The notes under the pieces were generated by a model, which worked only from the letters and a program-made list of their open reading frames with translations, was not told where the DNA came from and did no database searches. Below are positions 1 through 7,767 of a stretch of DNA of 16,046 nt, piece after piece. Location: assembly GCA_015486505.1 (NCBI GenBank), contig WFRP01000013.1, forward strand, positions 1 to 16,046. Reading direction: 5' to 3'. Each line of letters opens with the position of its first letter. The first letter of the stretch is position 1. The position numbers and the translations under genes were made by a program. The stretch comes from Pseudomonadota bacterium. Its GTDB lineage: Bacteria; Desulfobacterota; Anaeroferrophillalia; Anaeroferrophillales; Tharpellaceae.

Positions 1-53
1 CTTATCAGAACATTTTCTTGTTTTTTCAAACCGAAAATAACCTGTAAGGTACT
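1..53 (+). repeat. Long-hairpin part of structured repeat, copy A (cut by window edge)
   Basis: First of three long hairpins (H3) in the array at 1-326. The first six bases of the 59-nt H3 lie outside the window; the visible 53 bases are identical to the copies at 156-214, 266-324 and, inverted, 2746-2804. H3 is an imperfect palindrome: outer arms AGTAC/GTACT, then CTTA/TAAG, CAG/CTG, an internal AAC/AAC loop, ATTTTC/GAAAAT, TTG/CAA and a T6 loop. It ends in CTAA, which also begins the next unit. Confidence 0.85.
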
Positions 54-216
54 AATGCGGGAACAATCCCCGCAACCCAAACAGGGCCTTTTCGGCCCGC
101 ACCCAGGGGCAATCCGCTGGTCGCACCCCAAGGGCACTTCCGTTGGGCGCAGATGAGTACTCTTATCAGAACATTTTCTTGTTTTTTCAAACCGAAAATA
201 ACCTGTAAGGTACTAA
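52..216 (+). repeat. Structured repeat unit 1 (expanded, four small hairpins plus H3)
   Basis: A 165-nt unit bounded by CTAA at 52-55 and 213-216. It begins with hairpin H1 (GCGGG 57-61 with CCCGC 69-73) and hairpin H2 (GGGCC 84-88 with GGCCC 94-98). Two extra hairpins follow that the other copies lack: CCAG 103-106 with CTGG 117-120, and CCCAA 127-131 with TTGGG 143-147. Each small hairpin is followed within a few bases by CGCA. The unit ends in the 59-nt long hairpin H3 (156-214). A reading frame crosses the complementary strand here, but the DNA is explained by repeat structure, so no protein is called. Confidence 0.85.
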
Positions 217-326
217 TGCGGGAACAATCCCCGCAACCCAAACGGCACCTCGCGGCCCGCAAATAAGTACTCTTATCAGAACATTTTCTTGTTTTTTCAA
301 ACCGAAAATAACCTGTAAGGTACTAA
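213..326 (+). repeat. Structured repeat unit 2 (standard form)
   Basis: A 114-nt unit sharing its first CTAA with the end of unit 1 and ending in CTAA at 323-326. H1 is GCGGG 218-222 with CCCGC 230-234. H2 (about 244-258) is weaker here, GG..CC against GG.CC. H3 at 266-324 is identical to the other undiverged copies. With the inverted copy at 2744-2856 it flanks the pcnB-mqnA pair. Confidence 0.85.
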
Positions 327-530
327 ACAGTTACAAAAAACTTTACCAATACCGCCTATTCTGCTATAGGCCCGCCTCGTTCCCCAGCGGCCAACCCGTA
401 TAACTGAAAATGGGTCCACGACGATTACAGCCGCCGCTAATACTTTATACATACTGCAAGAACAAGAAAAACTCAACCCGTAAAAAGCAGAGGCGGCCTT
501 AAGCCTGCATTTTTACCGGAAAATCCTTTT
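327..530. other. Intergenic leader between repeat array and pcnB
   Basis: About 200 bases without a gene. No convincing promoter was found. A short AGGC/GCCT inverted repeat followed by a T-run lies near 491-514, just upstream of pcnB, but it is too weak to call a terminator or attenuator. The sequence before the pcnB start has no clear Shine-Dalgarno motif. Confidence 0.4.
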
Positions 531-1841
531 ATGACTCTCTCTCACGCTGACGTCGGCAACCTGCAAATTTCACCTTCAGAACCGGCAATCATCACCAGAT
601 CCGGACATCCGATCTCTCGTAAAAACATTGACCCGAATGCGGTTAAAATCCTTTACCGGCTGAAGAATCGGGGATTTACGGCCTATCTTGCCGGCGGGGC
701 CGTCCGTGATATGCTGCTCGGCGACACGCCGGCCGATTTCGACATTGTCACCAACGCTACCCCGAGACAGGTTAAACGGCTTTTCCGCAACTCGCGGATT
801 ATCGGCCGCCGGTTTCGGCTGGTTCATATATTCTTTTACAGCGATGCCCGGAAAACCCCGCAGATTTTTGAGATCGCCACCTTCCGCCGCCCCTTCACCC
901 TGGAACAGGATGATGCCGAACGTCTCCAGGAACAACCGGAATTTGCCAACAACCTTTTCGGCACCCCGGAGGAAGATGCCCGGCGCCGGGACTTCACAAT
1001 CAATGCTCTCTTCTATAATATTGCTGATTTTTCGGTTATTGATTATGTTAACGGCCTGCGCGACTTAAACGATAAAATTATCCGCGTTATCGGTGACCCG
1101 GACATACGTTTTGCCGAAGATCCGGTCCGCATCTTAAGGGCGCTGGAGTTCGCCTGCCGGCTTGATTTTTCGATTGAGAAGGAGACGCTGAGAGGCTGCA
1201 AAGCGCAGGCCCGCGCCTTGAGTGAAGTTCCCGCCAGTCGCCTGCGGGAGGAATTAAAAGGACTTTACAGCAAAAAAACTACGGCGGCTTTACTGGAAAT
1301 GGGCAACCGTTACCAGATTAATCAATACTGGCTGCCGGAAGAGATTGCCGCAAACTGCGCCGCGGCGATTCCGGTTATAAAAGAGATCGAAGATTTTTTC
1401 CCAACCGCGGATAACAGTAAAGCTCTTGAAAAAATGCTGGTTGCCGCCCTGATTGTGCCGGGTGTTTTAAAAAAATTCCCTCTCCGCGATAATGTGAGAC
1501 TTAACCAGGTACAGGAATTTGTCACGGAGAGCTTAAGACCGATAAATCAACGCTTCAACCTGCCCCGGTTTCAACGGCACGCCATCAAGGATATTTTCGG
1601 TCTGGTCTATCGCCTGGGCCGGGGCGACAAACGCGTAAAAAAGCTGGTCAGCCGGGAGCAATTCTTCGCCGCCCTCTTCTTCTACGCCGCCATCAACAAG
1701 CAGGCCGCCACGAAACCGGAACATTTTTCTTTCTGGCAGCGGCAAAGTCAAAGTTTAAGCCGCAATGCACGGGCTCAGGGCCTGGATTACAGCCGGCTCT
1801 TTGCGGATAACAGTGAAAATAAACAGGCGCTTGCGGAATGA
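531..1841 (+). CDS. pcnB: Poly(A) polymerase PcnB-type nucleotidyltransferase
   Basis: A class II nucleotidyltransferase of the poly(A) polymerase/CCA-adding family. PcnB adds 3' poly(A) tails to RNA in the cytoplasm, which promotes RNA decay. The 436-aa protein has GG(A)VRD at 55-60, the catalytic DFD at 69-71 (two metal-binding aspartates), FEIATFR at 113-119, and RRRDFTIN at 151-158. The flexible head/neck part, including the RNA-binding RFAEDPVRILRA segment, runs from about 190 to 250. The N-terminal 'ISRKNID' and 'GRRFRLVHI' segments favour PcnB over a CCA-adding enzyme, though some deltaproteobacterial members have mixed annotation. Its length is close to the family norm (about 465 aa in E. 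coli), so it appears intact. The ribosome binding site is weak. Its stop codon overlaps the start of mqnA, implying translational coupling. Confidence 0.88.
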   Translation: MTLSHADVGNLQISPSEPAIITRSGHPISRKNIDPNAVKILYRLKNRGFTAYLAGGAVRDMLLGDTPADFDIVTNATPRQVKRLFRNSRIIGRRFRLVHIFFYSDARKTPQIFEIATFRRPFTLEQDDAERLQEQPEFANNLFGTPEEDARRRDFTINALFYNIADFSVIDYVNGLRDLNDKIIRVIGDPDIRFAEDPVRILRALEFACRLDFSIEKETLRGCKAQARALSEVPASRLREELKGLYSKKTTAALLEMGNRYQINQYWLPEEIAANCAAAIPVIKEIEDFFPTADNSKALEKMLVAALIVPGVLKKFPLRDNVRLNQVQEFVTESLRPINQRFNLPRFQRHAIKDIFGLVYRLGRGDKRVKKLVSREQFFAALFFYAAINKQAATKPEHFSFWQRQSQSLSRNARAQGLDYSRLFADNSENKQALAE

Positions 1842-2689
1842 GCCGGGACCGACTTAATCTCGGCCGCATCGATTATTTAAACTGCTGGCCGCTTTTCAAA
1901 ATGCTGCCGACGGTTTTAGACGACGCTCATTACCGGCTGATTTCCGGCCATCCGGCCCGGCTCAATGCCGGTTTGAAAAACAACGAGATTGATATCAGCC
2001 CCTCTTCCTCGATGTTACTGGCCAACAGTGATGCCGACGACTATTTTATCCTGCCGAATATCAGTATCGCCTCTCTTACCGAGGTGCGCAGCGTTGTTCT
2101 TTTAAGCCGCGTCCCGCTGGCTGATCTCAACCGGAAAACCATCTCTCTGACCAGCCACTCATTAACCTCGATCTTTCTTCTCAAAATTATCCTGTTTCAC
2201 TTTCAAAAACTTGACCTGGATTCCATCACCTTTGTCACTGAAGAGTTTGCTCCGACTGAACACCTCAAAAAAGATGCCGCCCTGATTATCGGCGATCAGG
2301 CCCTTAAATCATACCATAATCCACCACCGGGCTACATCGTTTACGACCTGGGACAACTCTGGCACAGGTTCACGGACCTGCCGTTCGTTTACGCGCTCTG
2401 GATCGGCCGCAAACAAGCGATAAAACAAAAAAAACGGTTGCTGATCAACCTGCACCGGGCCTTAAACGAAATCATTGCCGCCCTGCCGGAACAACTGGCC
2501 GGCCTTACCGCGGCCGCGTTGCGGGCAGATACCGGCATCTCAGCCCCGCAATTACTCTCCTACTGGCAGCAGGCCATCTCCTACGACCTCAATCGCCCAG
2601 CTCTGGCCGGGCTTAATCTGTTCTACAACCTGGCCTGTGAAATGAACCTGATCCGCAAAGTTCCCGAACTTAATTTCTTCCGTGGCTAA
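1838..2689 (+). CDS. mqnA: Chorismate dehydratase MqnA (menaquinone, futalosine pathway)
   Basis: MqnA dehydrates chorismate to 3-[(1-carboxyvinyl)oxy]benzoate, the first step of the futalosine route to menaquinone. The 283-aa protein has the family N-terminus 'GRIDYLNCWPLF' (9-20), the substrate-pocket segment 'EIDISPSSSMLL' (about 50-61), and a periplasmic-binding-protein-like two-lobe layout without a signal peptide, as expected for this cytoplasmic enzyme. Length matches the family (about 270-290 aa). The ATG overlaps the pcnB stop by four bases (ATGA), which supports this start. Other mqn genes are not in the window. Downstream, after about 55 bases, is an inverted copy of the structured repeat; no classical terminator follows the gene. 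Confidence 0.87.
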   Translation: MSRDRLNLGRIDYLNCWPLFKMLPTVLDDAHYRLISGHPARLNAGLKNNEIDISPSSSMLLANSDADDYFILPNISIASLTEVRSVVLLSRVPLADLNRKTISLTSHSLTSIFLLKIILFHFQKLDLDSITFVTEEFAPTEHLKKDAALIIGDQALKSYHNPPPGYIVYDLGQLWHRFTDLPFVYALWIGRKQAIKQKKRLLINLHRALNEIIAALPEQLAGLTAAALRADTGISAPQLLSYWQQAISYDLNRPALAGLNLFYNLACEMNLIRKVPELNFFRG

Positions 2690-2743
2690 ACCTGAAAAAT
2701 CAACTGCAATATAAATCGCTTCTCAGTATAAATCACTTAATTT

Positions 2744-2856
2744 TAGTACCTTACAGGTTATTTTCGGTTTGAAAAAACAAGAAAATGTTCTGATAAGAGT
2801 ACTTATTTGTGGGCCGCATGGCTCCGTTTAGGTTGCGGGGATTGTTCCCACATTAG
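2744..2856 (-). repeat. Structured repeat, copy D (inverted, single)
   Basis: A 113-nt copy in the opposite orientation to the array. Read on the minus strand it starts CTAATG at 2856 and ends CTAA at 2744. Its H3 (2746-2804) is identical over 59 nt to copies B and C. H1 has GTGGG in place of GCGGG, which still pairs with CCCGC through a G-U wobble. H2 is GG(A)GCC against GGCCC with one bulged A. It overlaps the last 29 bases of the membrane-protein gene on the same strand and supplies that gene's stop codon. Confidence 0.85.
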
Positions 2857-3487
2857 AAATAACAAATGATACCAGGGACGGTTTACTTCGACGAAGTTTT
2901 TCCAATTCATCCCGGTTGGCGATATCCCACCGGGCCCATAAATCGACGTGCATACTCCCTTCCAGCTTTTTCCCGATATCGGAATCAGCCATTCCCTGTT
3001 TCAGCAATGCGAAACCTTTAATATAATCGTCTTCAAATCGCTGCTTAAAACCCGAAAGCGAACGCTCTAACGACTCGGTATCCACGTCACGGGCCGCCTG
3101 TAACAATTTATCAATAACCGGGACTATTTTCGCCCCATCCCGATTGCCGTTCTTCATCATTGCGAAAACCTGATTGGACAGCCGCAGTGACCGATAGACA
3201 TTCTCAACCTGGATTTTGGTTTCAGACTTTATAATATTCATATACTGCAAGCAAACAAAGTTCAGTACGATCGCCCCCAACAACATACCAAAAACATAAT
3301 AACGCTCCTTGCGGCGCGATGCCGGAAACGCTACCATAACTGCTGAAAAAGCAACCCCCACTGCTGACAGCCCGTTAAGAAAAAGGCTCACAACCCCCAA
3401 AATCATAGAAACGATACCTAACACAAGCCCCCCCATCAACCAGTATATATTCAGCCTCTTGTCGGTGCAAAGCTTCTTTTTTAACAT
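2828..3487 (-). CDS. Hypothetical membrane protein, C-terminus inside repeat D
   Basis: No family recognised. From the ATG at 3487 the product is 219 aa; an in-frame TTG at 3508 would add seven residues, and neither start has a strong ribosome binding site. By eye there are three hydrophobic segments at about 15-37, 39-55 and 64-85, with a positively charged 'SRRKER' between the second and third. A hydrophilic, charged, probably helical domain of about 130 residues follows. The hydrophobic pattern predicts an inner-membrane protein with a soluble C-terminal domain. The last eight residues and the TAA stop lie in repeat D, so the original 3' end may have been lost. It sits between the repeat and a possible IS remnant near tRNA-Pro, as an isolated accessory gene. 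Confidence 0.6.
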   Translation of the reverse strand: MLKKKLCTDKRLNIYWLMGGLVLGIVSMILGVVSLFLNGLSAVGVAFSAVMVAFPASRRKERYYVFGMLLGAIVLNFVCLQYMNIIKSETKIQVENVYRSLRLSNQVFAMMKNGNRDGAKIVPVIDKLLQAARDVDTESLERSLSGFKQRFEDDYIKGFALLKQGMADSDIGKKLEGSMHVDLWARWDIANRDELEKLRRSKPSLVSFVISNVGTIPAT

Positions 3488-3512
3488 CTTGCACCACAGC
3501 CCCGTCAACTAA

Positions 3513-3668
3513 TGTGGTTTAATTTTAACGGACACTCTGCTAAGAGCAATTAAAAAGAAAGCGAGGTGTCCAATGAGCGAGAAAAAACGTCCAAATTACA
3601 CGAAACCAGCAATTGAAGAGCGTAGATTTATAAGAGAAATTTTAAGTATGTGTGAAAGCTTTCAATAG
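3513..3668 (+). mobile_element. Possible IS3-like left-end remnant with 31-codon orfA fragment
   Basis: A 31-codon frame (3573-3668) starts MSEKKRPNYTK, which resembles the first residues of IS3-family OrfA proteins, then departs from that pattern and stops. Upstream are an AT-rich stretch starting TGTGG and an inverted pair GGACAC (3530-3535)/GTGTCC (3566-3571). This layout would fit the left end of an insertion sequence that has lost the rest of its transposase. No right end or target duplication was seen. The similarity covers only about 11 residues, so chance is possible. Confidence 0.35.
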
Positions 3669-3866
3669 GGGTTTGGGGCGTGGTGACAAATGATCAATTA
3701 TTTAAAGAGAAAAAATGGTATTTATCATCAACTATGTTGATGGTCAAATAATATAACTCAATAAAATTTGAAAATAATATATGAGATCAGCCACGAAACC
3801 ACCAGCAACTTGACAAACAGTCAACAATACAGTCAATACAGATCAAAAACACTGCCACTTAAACCC
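3669..3866. other. AT-rich intergenic stretch downstream of tRNA-Pro
   Basis: About 200 bases with no gene, rich in A/T and with many stop codons. The only clear structure is a 7-bp inverted repeat, CATCAAC (3726-3732) and GTTGATG (3736-3742), with a three-base loop. No copy of the tRNA 3' end that would mark an attachment site was found here. Confidence 0.5.
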
Positions 3867-3905
3867 AAAACAGCCACCTGCAAACCAATGCAAGTGGCTG
3901 TTTTT
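3867..3905 (-). terminator. Rho-independent terminator of tRNA-Pro (bidirectional form)
   Basis: A GC-rich hairpin at 3871-3900 pairs CAGCCAC-TGC with GCA-GTGGCTG around one mismatch and an eight-base loop. It is followed by four T residues on the minus strand and by TTTTT on the plus strand. It lies about 20 bases past the 3' end of the tRNA gene, which makes it the likely tRNA terminator. Confidence 0.75.
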
Positions 3906-3920
3906 ATTGCTTAATATTGC

Positions 3921-3997
3921 TGGTCGGGACGAGAGGATTTGAACCTCCGACCCCCTGCTCCCAAGGCAGGTGCGCTGCCAGACTGCGCTACGTCCCG
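3921..3997 (-). tRNA. tRNA-Pro (anticodon TGG)
   Basis: A 77-nt cloverleaf including an encoded CCA end. The acceptor arms are CGGGACG and CGTCCCG with discriminator A before CCA. The anticodon stem CCTGC/GCAGG encloses the loop CTTGGGA, giving anticodon TGG. The T arm carries the conserved GGTTCAAATCC. TGG reads CCA and, with modification, other proline codons. A terminator hairpin follows at 3867-3905. The gene lies after the response regulator gene on the same strand but is probably transcribed separately. Confidence 0.97.
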
Positions 3998-4087
3998 ATT
4001 ACGGCGTTCTCTCAAGCAACACTCCGCTGCGGTCAAGAGAGGCGGCTTCTAACATAACTCCCGGTATGCTGGCAAGCAGTTTCTGCC

Positions 4088-5497
4088 TTACTCTTCGTCA
4101 AGATCATCATCGGAACCGTTGACCCCGAGTTTTTTAATCTGGTACCGCAATGTGCCGCGGTCCATATTCAGCAGGCGGGCGGTTTTAGCCTTGTTGCCGC
4201 CGGCGACCTTCATCGCTTCTTCAATCAGGTAGCTGGAAAATGATTTCACGAGTTCATTAAAATCGACCCCCTGACGAAAATCGTATTCCCGGGGTAGAGC
4301 TAAACCGAACTTGCCCTTGTCACGGCCGGCCGAAAACACCTCCAGCGGCAGATGTTCTTCGGTAATGATTTCAGAATCCTCCAAAATCATAATTCTTTCA
4401 ACCATATTTTTCAACTCGCGGACGTTGCCGCGCCACTGATAATTCTGCAGCAGTTCCAGGGCGCCGGGTGAAATTTCCCTGACATTTTTCTTGAATTTGC
4501 GGTTAAAATAATCAAGGTAAAATTTCAGGAGCAGTTCAATATCCTGCCGCCGCTCACGCAAGGGCGGAATGACAATATTTATCACTTTGAGCCGGTAGTA
4601 GAGATCTTCGCGGAAACGGTTTTCTGCAATCAGCTTTTCCAGCGACTGGTTGGTTGCCGAAACAAAGCGGGTATCGATTTTAATATCCTCAACACTACCC
4701 AGCCGACGGAATTTACTCTCTTCCAGAACACGCAGAAGTTTAGCCTGCAGCGGGGCCTCCATATCGCCGATTTCGTCCAGAAAAACCGTGCCGCCGTCAC
4801 CTTTTTCGAGAAGGCCGAGTTTACGGGTTTTGGCGTCGGTAAAGGCTCCTTTTTCATAACCGAAAAGTTCACTTTCAAGCAGGTTGCCGGGAATTGAAGC
4901 ACAGTTGATGCTGACAAAAGGTTTGGCTGAACGTTCGCTCAAATTGTGGATTGCTTTGGCAACCAGTTCCTTGCCGGTGCCGCTCTCTCCCTGAATCAGA
5001 ACCGAGACATCACGATTACCGGCAACTTTACGCACCATTACCATAACCTTTTTCATCAAGGGATCAACTGAAATAATATCGTGAGTCCGGGATTGCTCCT
5101 TGACAATATCCCGGACCTCGCGTTTCAATTTGCCGGTTTCCAGGGCAAGCTTAACGATAAGGAGAATCTCTTTCGATTTGAAAGGCTTGTTTATGTAGTC
5201 ATAGGCCCCGAATTTCATCGCTTCGACCGCCGTATCGACCGAGCCGTAAGCGGTCATCATAATACAGAGCGGGGCGTAGTTTATCTGATCATGAATATGC
5301 CGCATCAGATCAATGCCACTGCCGTCGGGAAGCCTTAAATCGATCAGGATAAGATCATAAACCTCTTTCGCAATCTGAACCTTGGCATCATCAACCCGGC
5401 CGGCGACTTCAACCCGATAACCGGCCCCGGTCAACAGATGAGTCAGGGATTCACGGATAAGTTTTTCATCATCAATTATAAGTATTCGATTGGACAT
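4088..5497 (-). CDS. Sigma-54-dependent response regulator (NtrC/AtoC family)
   Basis: A 469-aa transcription activator that, when phosphorylated, drives sigma-54 RNA polymerase at enhancer-dependent promoters. An N-terminal receiver domain (about 4-120) has the acidic pair D9-D10, phosphoacceptor D53 and the conserved lysine in INKPF (102-106). The AAA+ domain (about 140-380) has Walker A GESGTGKE (170-177), the sigma-54 contact loop as GAFTDA (217-222), Walker B GGTVFLDEIG (235-244) and the FREDLYYRL segment (295-303). A Fis-type helix-turn-helix lies at about 418-458. An upstream in-frame start would add 34 residues, but the receiver fold begins at this ATG, so 5497 is chosen. It overlaps the kinase gene by 26 bases and is almost certainly its partner. 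Target genes are unknown. Confidence 0.93.
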   Translation of the reverse strand: MSNRILIIDDEKLIRESLTHLLTGAGYRVEVAGRVDDAKVQIAKEVYDLILIDLRLPDGSGIDLMRHIHDQINYAPLCIMMTAYGSVDTAVEAMKFGAYDYINKPFKSKEILLIVKLALETGKLKREVRDIVKEQSRTHDIISVDPLMKKVMVMVRKVAGNRDVSVLIQGESGTGKELVAKAIHNLSERSAKPFVSINCASIPGNLLESELFGYEKGAFTDAKTRKLGLLEKGDGGTVFLDEIGDMEAPLQAKLLRVLEESKFRRLGSVEDIKIDTRFVSATNQSLEKLIAENRFREDLYYRLKVINIVIPPLRERRQDIELLLKFYLDYFNRKFKKNVREISPGALELLQNYQWRGNVRELKNMVERIMILEDSEIITEEHLPLEVFSAGRDKGKFGLALPREYDFRQGVDFNELVKSFSSYLIEEAMKVAGGNKAKTARLLNMDRGTLRYQIKKLGVNGSDDDLDEE

Positions 5498-7652
5498 TTC
5501 CCACACTCTGATATCGGGGTTGCGCTTCACCGGCCGGCAGGCCGACGGCGAAACTTGAGCCTGTGCCAACTTCAGTTTCAACCTCAAGCCGGCCGCCATG
5601 CTCTTTAATTATACTGTGAACTATAGATAAACCCAGCCCGGTTCCCCGGTTTTTGGTCGTAAAAAACGGATCATAAATCTTGTCGATTATCTCCGGCGGC
5701 ATCCCCGGCCCGCTGTCGCTTATCCGCAGCCACAGCCAGGGCTGTGCCGACGCAGCCTGACCGGCATCATCATCTTTAGCACTTGATTCCGCCCCGCCGG
5801 CATTGCCGAGGCCAAGCTCAATCCTGATTTTCCCCGCCCGATCCCGGGCCGCATCAAGAGCGTTCAAACCGAGATTGACCACCACCTGCTTCAGTTTTTC
5901 CGGATCGCCATAAACCGACGGCAGTACCGTATCCCCGAGTTGTAAAGATACCTCGATCTCAAACCGCCGGGCCTGCTCCTTAAATATCGTAAACCAACTC
6001 CGTAGCAGATCCTGAACATTGATCCAGGATTTTTCCAGCATCTCCGCCCGGGAAAATTCAAGCATTGAAGAAACAATATTCTCGAGCCGGTCAATCTCTT
6101 CGATCACTCCGGCGACCAGTTTACCGGCATTTGGACGATCCGTCAACTCATTGCTGATAATATCCAGAGAGATATTCATACCGGTCAATGGATTTCTGAT
6201 CTCATGCGCGATTCCGGCGGCCAGGCGGCCGATTGAGGCGAGCCGCTGCATCCTTTCGATTTCCTGATCGGATTTGCGTTTTTCGGTTTGATCCTGAACC
6301 AGCACCAGCAAGCCGCGATCGCCGTCGGGAGCCGCTCCCAGCGAGGTCACATTAACGGAAAAAATTTTCTCATTCATACTTAAAGGCTTGCAGTTGCCGC
6401 CGGGCTCAGTGCAGTTCTGACACATCTCCAGCTGAGCTGAAGCTTGCTGACGGCCGCCAACCAGAGTCAGCGCCCGGCGAAAGGCCGAAGAGTCTAAAAG
6501 GTTAAAAATACTGCCCTGCCAATCAGGTTCCAGGGAAGCAAAAATTTTCTCACTCATCCGATTATGGGAGGTTATCCGAAGCGCGCTGTTTAACGTAATA
6601 ATGGCATTCGGTGAACTGCGCAAGATACTTTCACGAAAATCCCGATCTTCGATCAGCGTCCGGTTAAAAATAAGGCTTTCCATTGCCTTATCCGCCTGCG
6701 CTGTAAAAATTTTCATCAGATCGATATTCAAATTGACCGGTGGCTCAAGTTCACGATAAAGCAGCGCTAAAATCCCCTGCTCCCGTTTACCGACCAGTAT
6801 CGGCAGGGTTAAAGTCCCGCCGCGCTGACTGCCGCCGCCCGTCAGGATGCGACTTCCCGGACGAAATAAAACCTGACCGGTAACCAGCGACTCATTAAGC
6901 TGTTTTCTGATGGCAAAAGTTGAAAAATCCGCGATTGAAATCGCAAAGGCCGAAACCGGCGCCAATCTGGTTCCCGGGCCTTCGTTTAACAGCAGCCAAC
7001 CCGCCCGCGCCCTACCGAGTTCAACCCCGCATGAAACAATAAGCTGCTGCAATTCGGCCAGATCCTTAATCTCACTCATCTGCCGCGCAATCTGCTGCAG
7101 ACGGAACAGGTCATCAATCTGGCGCTGATTATGGGCGTGCAAACGCCGGTTGGCGACCCCGATACCGATCTGGTCGCAAAAAATCTCTAAAATTTCAATA
7201 TCTTCAGCGCTGATCCCTTGCCGCCGAAAACTCCGATCGGCCAGCATCGTGCCGACCACCCCCTGATCGGTAATCACCGGCACCAGTACACAGTTACTCC
7301 GCTTCAAGGCGGCATTGCGGCGCTTATCCAGATCCGAAAAAAAAGTTGTCTCGGCAGCAGCATTGATCTGAATTATCTCGCCGGAGCGCACCACCCGGGT
7401 TTCAACACAATCATCAATTTCAAGGTCATATTTCAAACCTTTGACGCTAACCTGACAACCGACATTGATTATACCCTCAAGCAGAGTCGTACCCTCACGC
7501 AGCAGATAAAGCGCCACCCGATCGTAGCTCAAGGCAACACTGACCGTCTCCAGAATAGTCCGGACCAACTCTTCCTGACTCATACCGGTCATCGTCAGAC
7601 GGCTTATCTGATGCAGAGCCGTCAAAACCTGCTTGGTATTTTTCTGAACCAT
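5472..7652 (-). CDS. Cytoplasmic sensor histidine kinase (GAF-GAF-PAS-HisKA-HATPase)
   Basis: A 726-aa kinase without signal peptide or membrane segments, so it probably senses a cytoplasmic cue. Two GAF-like domains (about 25-175 and 190-330) precede a PAS domain (about 340-455). The PAS region contains a cysteine group, C411, C414 and C421, that could bind metal or respond to redox; this is inference. The HisKA domain has the H-box 'GIAHEIRNPLTG' with phosphoacceptor H483. The ATPase domain shows the N-box (VVNLGLNALDA, 591-601), G1 (DSGPGMP, 646-652), F-box (DPFFTT) and G2 (GTGLGLS). A low-complexity insert rich in A, D and S lies at about 616-637. The start at 7652 keeps the first GAF domain whole; its ribosome binding site is weak. 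The partner regulator follows with a 26-base overlap. The FmdE-like gene lies 115 bases upstream. Confidence 0.9.
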   Translation of the reverse strand: MVQKNTKQVLTALHQISRLTMTGMSQEELVRTILETVSVALSYDRVALYLLREGTTLLEGIINVGCQVSVKGLKYDLEIDDCVETRVVRSGEIIQINAAAETTFFSDLDKRRNAALKRSNCVLVPVITDQGVVGTMLADRSFRRQGISAEDIEILEIFCDQIGIGVANRRLHAHNQRQIDDLFRLQQIARQMSEIKDLAELQQLIVSCGVELGRARAGWLLLNEGPGTRLAPVSAFAISIADFSTFAIRKQLNESLVTGQVLFRPGSRILTGGGSQRGGTLTLPILVGKREQGILALLYRELEPPVNLNIDLMKIFTAQADKAMESLIFNRTLIEDRDFRESILRSSPNAIITLNSALRITSHNRMSEKIFASLEPDWQGSIFNLLDSSAFRRALTLVGGRQQASAQLEMCQNCTEPGGNCKPLSMNEKIFSVNVTSLGAAPDGDRGLLVLVQDQTEKRKSDQEIERMQRLASIGRLAAGIAHEIRNPLTGMNISLDIISNELTDRPNAGKLVAGVIEEIDRLENIVSSMLEFSRAEMLEKSWINVQDLLRSWFTIFKEQARRFEIEVSLQLGDTVLPSVYGDPEKLKQVVVNLGLNALDAARDRAGKIRIELGLGNAGGAESSAKDDDAGQAASAQPWLWLRISDSGPGMPPEIIDKIYDPFFTTKNRGTGLGLSIVHSIIKEHGGRLEVETEVGTGSSFAVGLPAGEAQPRYQSVGNVQSNTYN

Positions 7653-7767
7653 CTATTTTGAGACCATTTTCCGGTTAAACCCGCACAATATTAAATCGGG
7701 AGAACCTGGATATATTCTTTGCCGACAAAAAAACAAGGCAATTTGCATTGTCCGGAGAAAGCGCCGC

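Noticed and set aside
26..262. 78-codon frame on the minus strand across the repeat array
   Set aside because: It is made of repeated hairpin sequence, has no family resemblance and no ribosome binding site.
1..326. CRISPR array
   Set aside because: The repeats are 59-nt palindromes and the intervening blocks are related to one another and rich in hairpins, unlike unique spacers.
266..2804. Composite transposon carrying pcnB-mqnA
   Set aside because: Both are housekeeping genes, no transposase is present and no outer target duplication is seen; inverted flanking copies alone do not support it.
3509..3517. CTAATGTGG, identical to the first nine bases of repeat copy D
   Set aside because: The match stops after nine bases and no hairpin follows, so it may be chance.
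4855..4872. GAFTDA instead of GAFTGA as a defect in sigma-54 contact
   Set aside because: The GAFTDA form is common in AtoC-like activators and all other AAA+ motifs are intact, so loss of function is not indicated.
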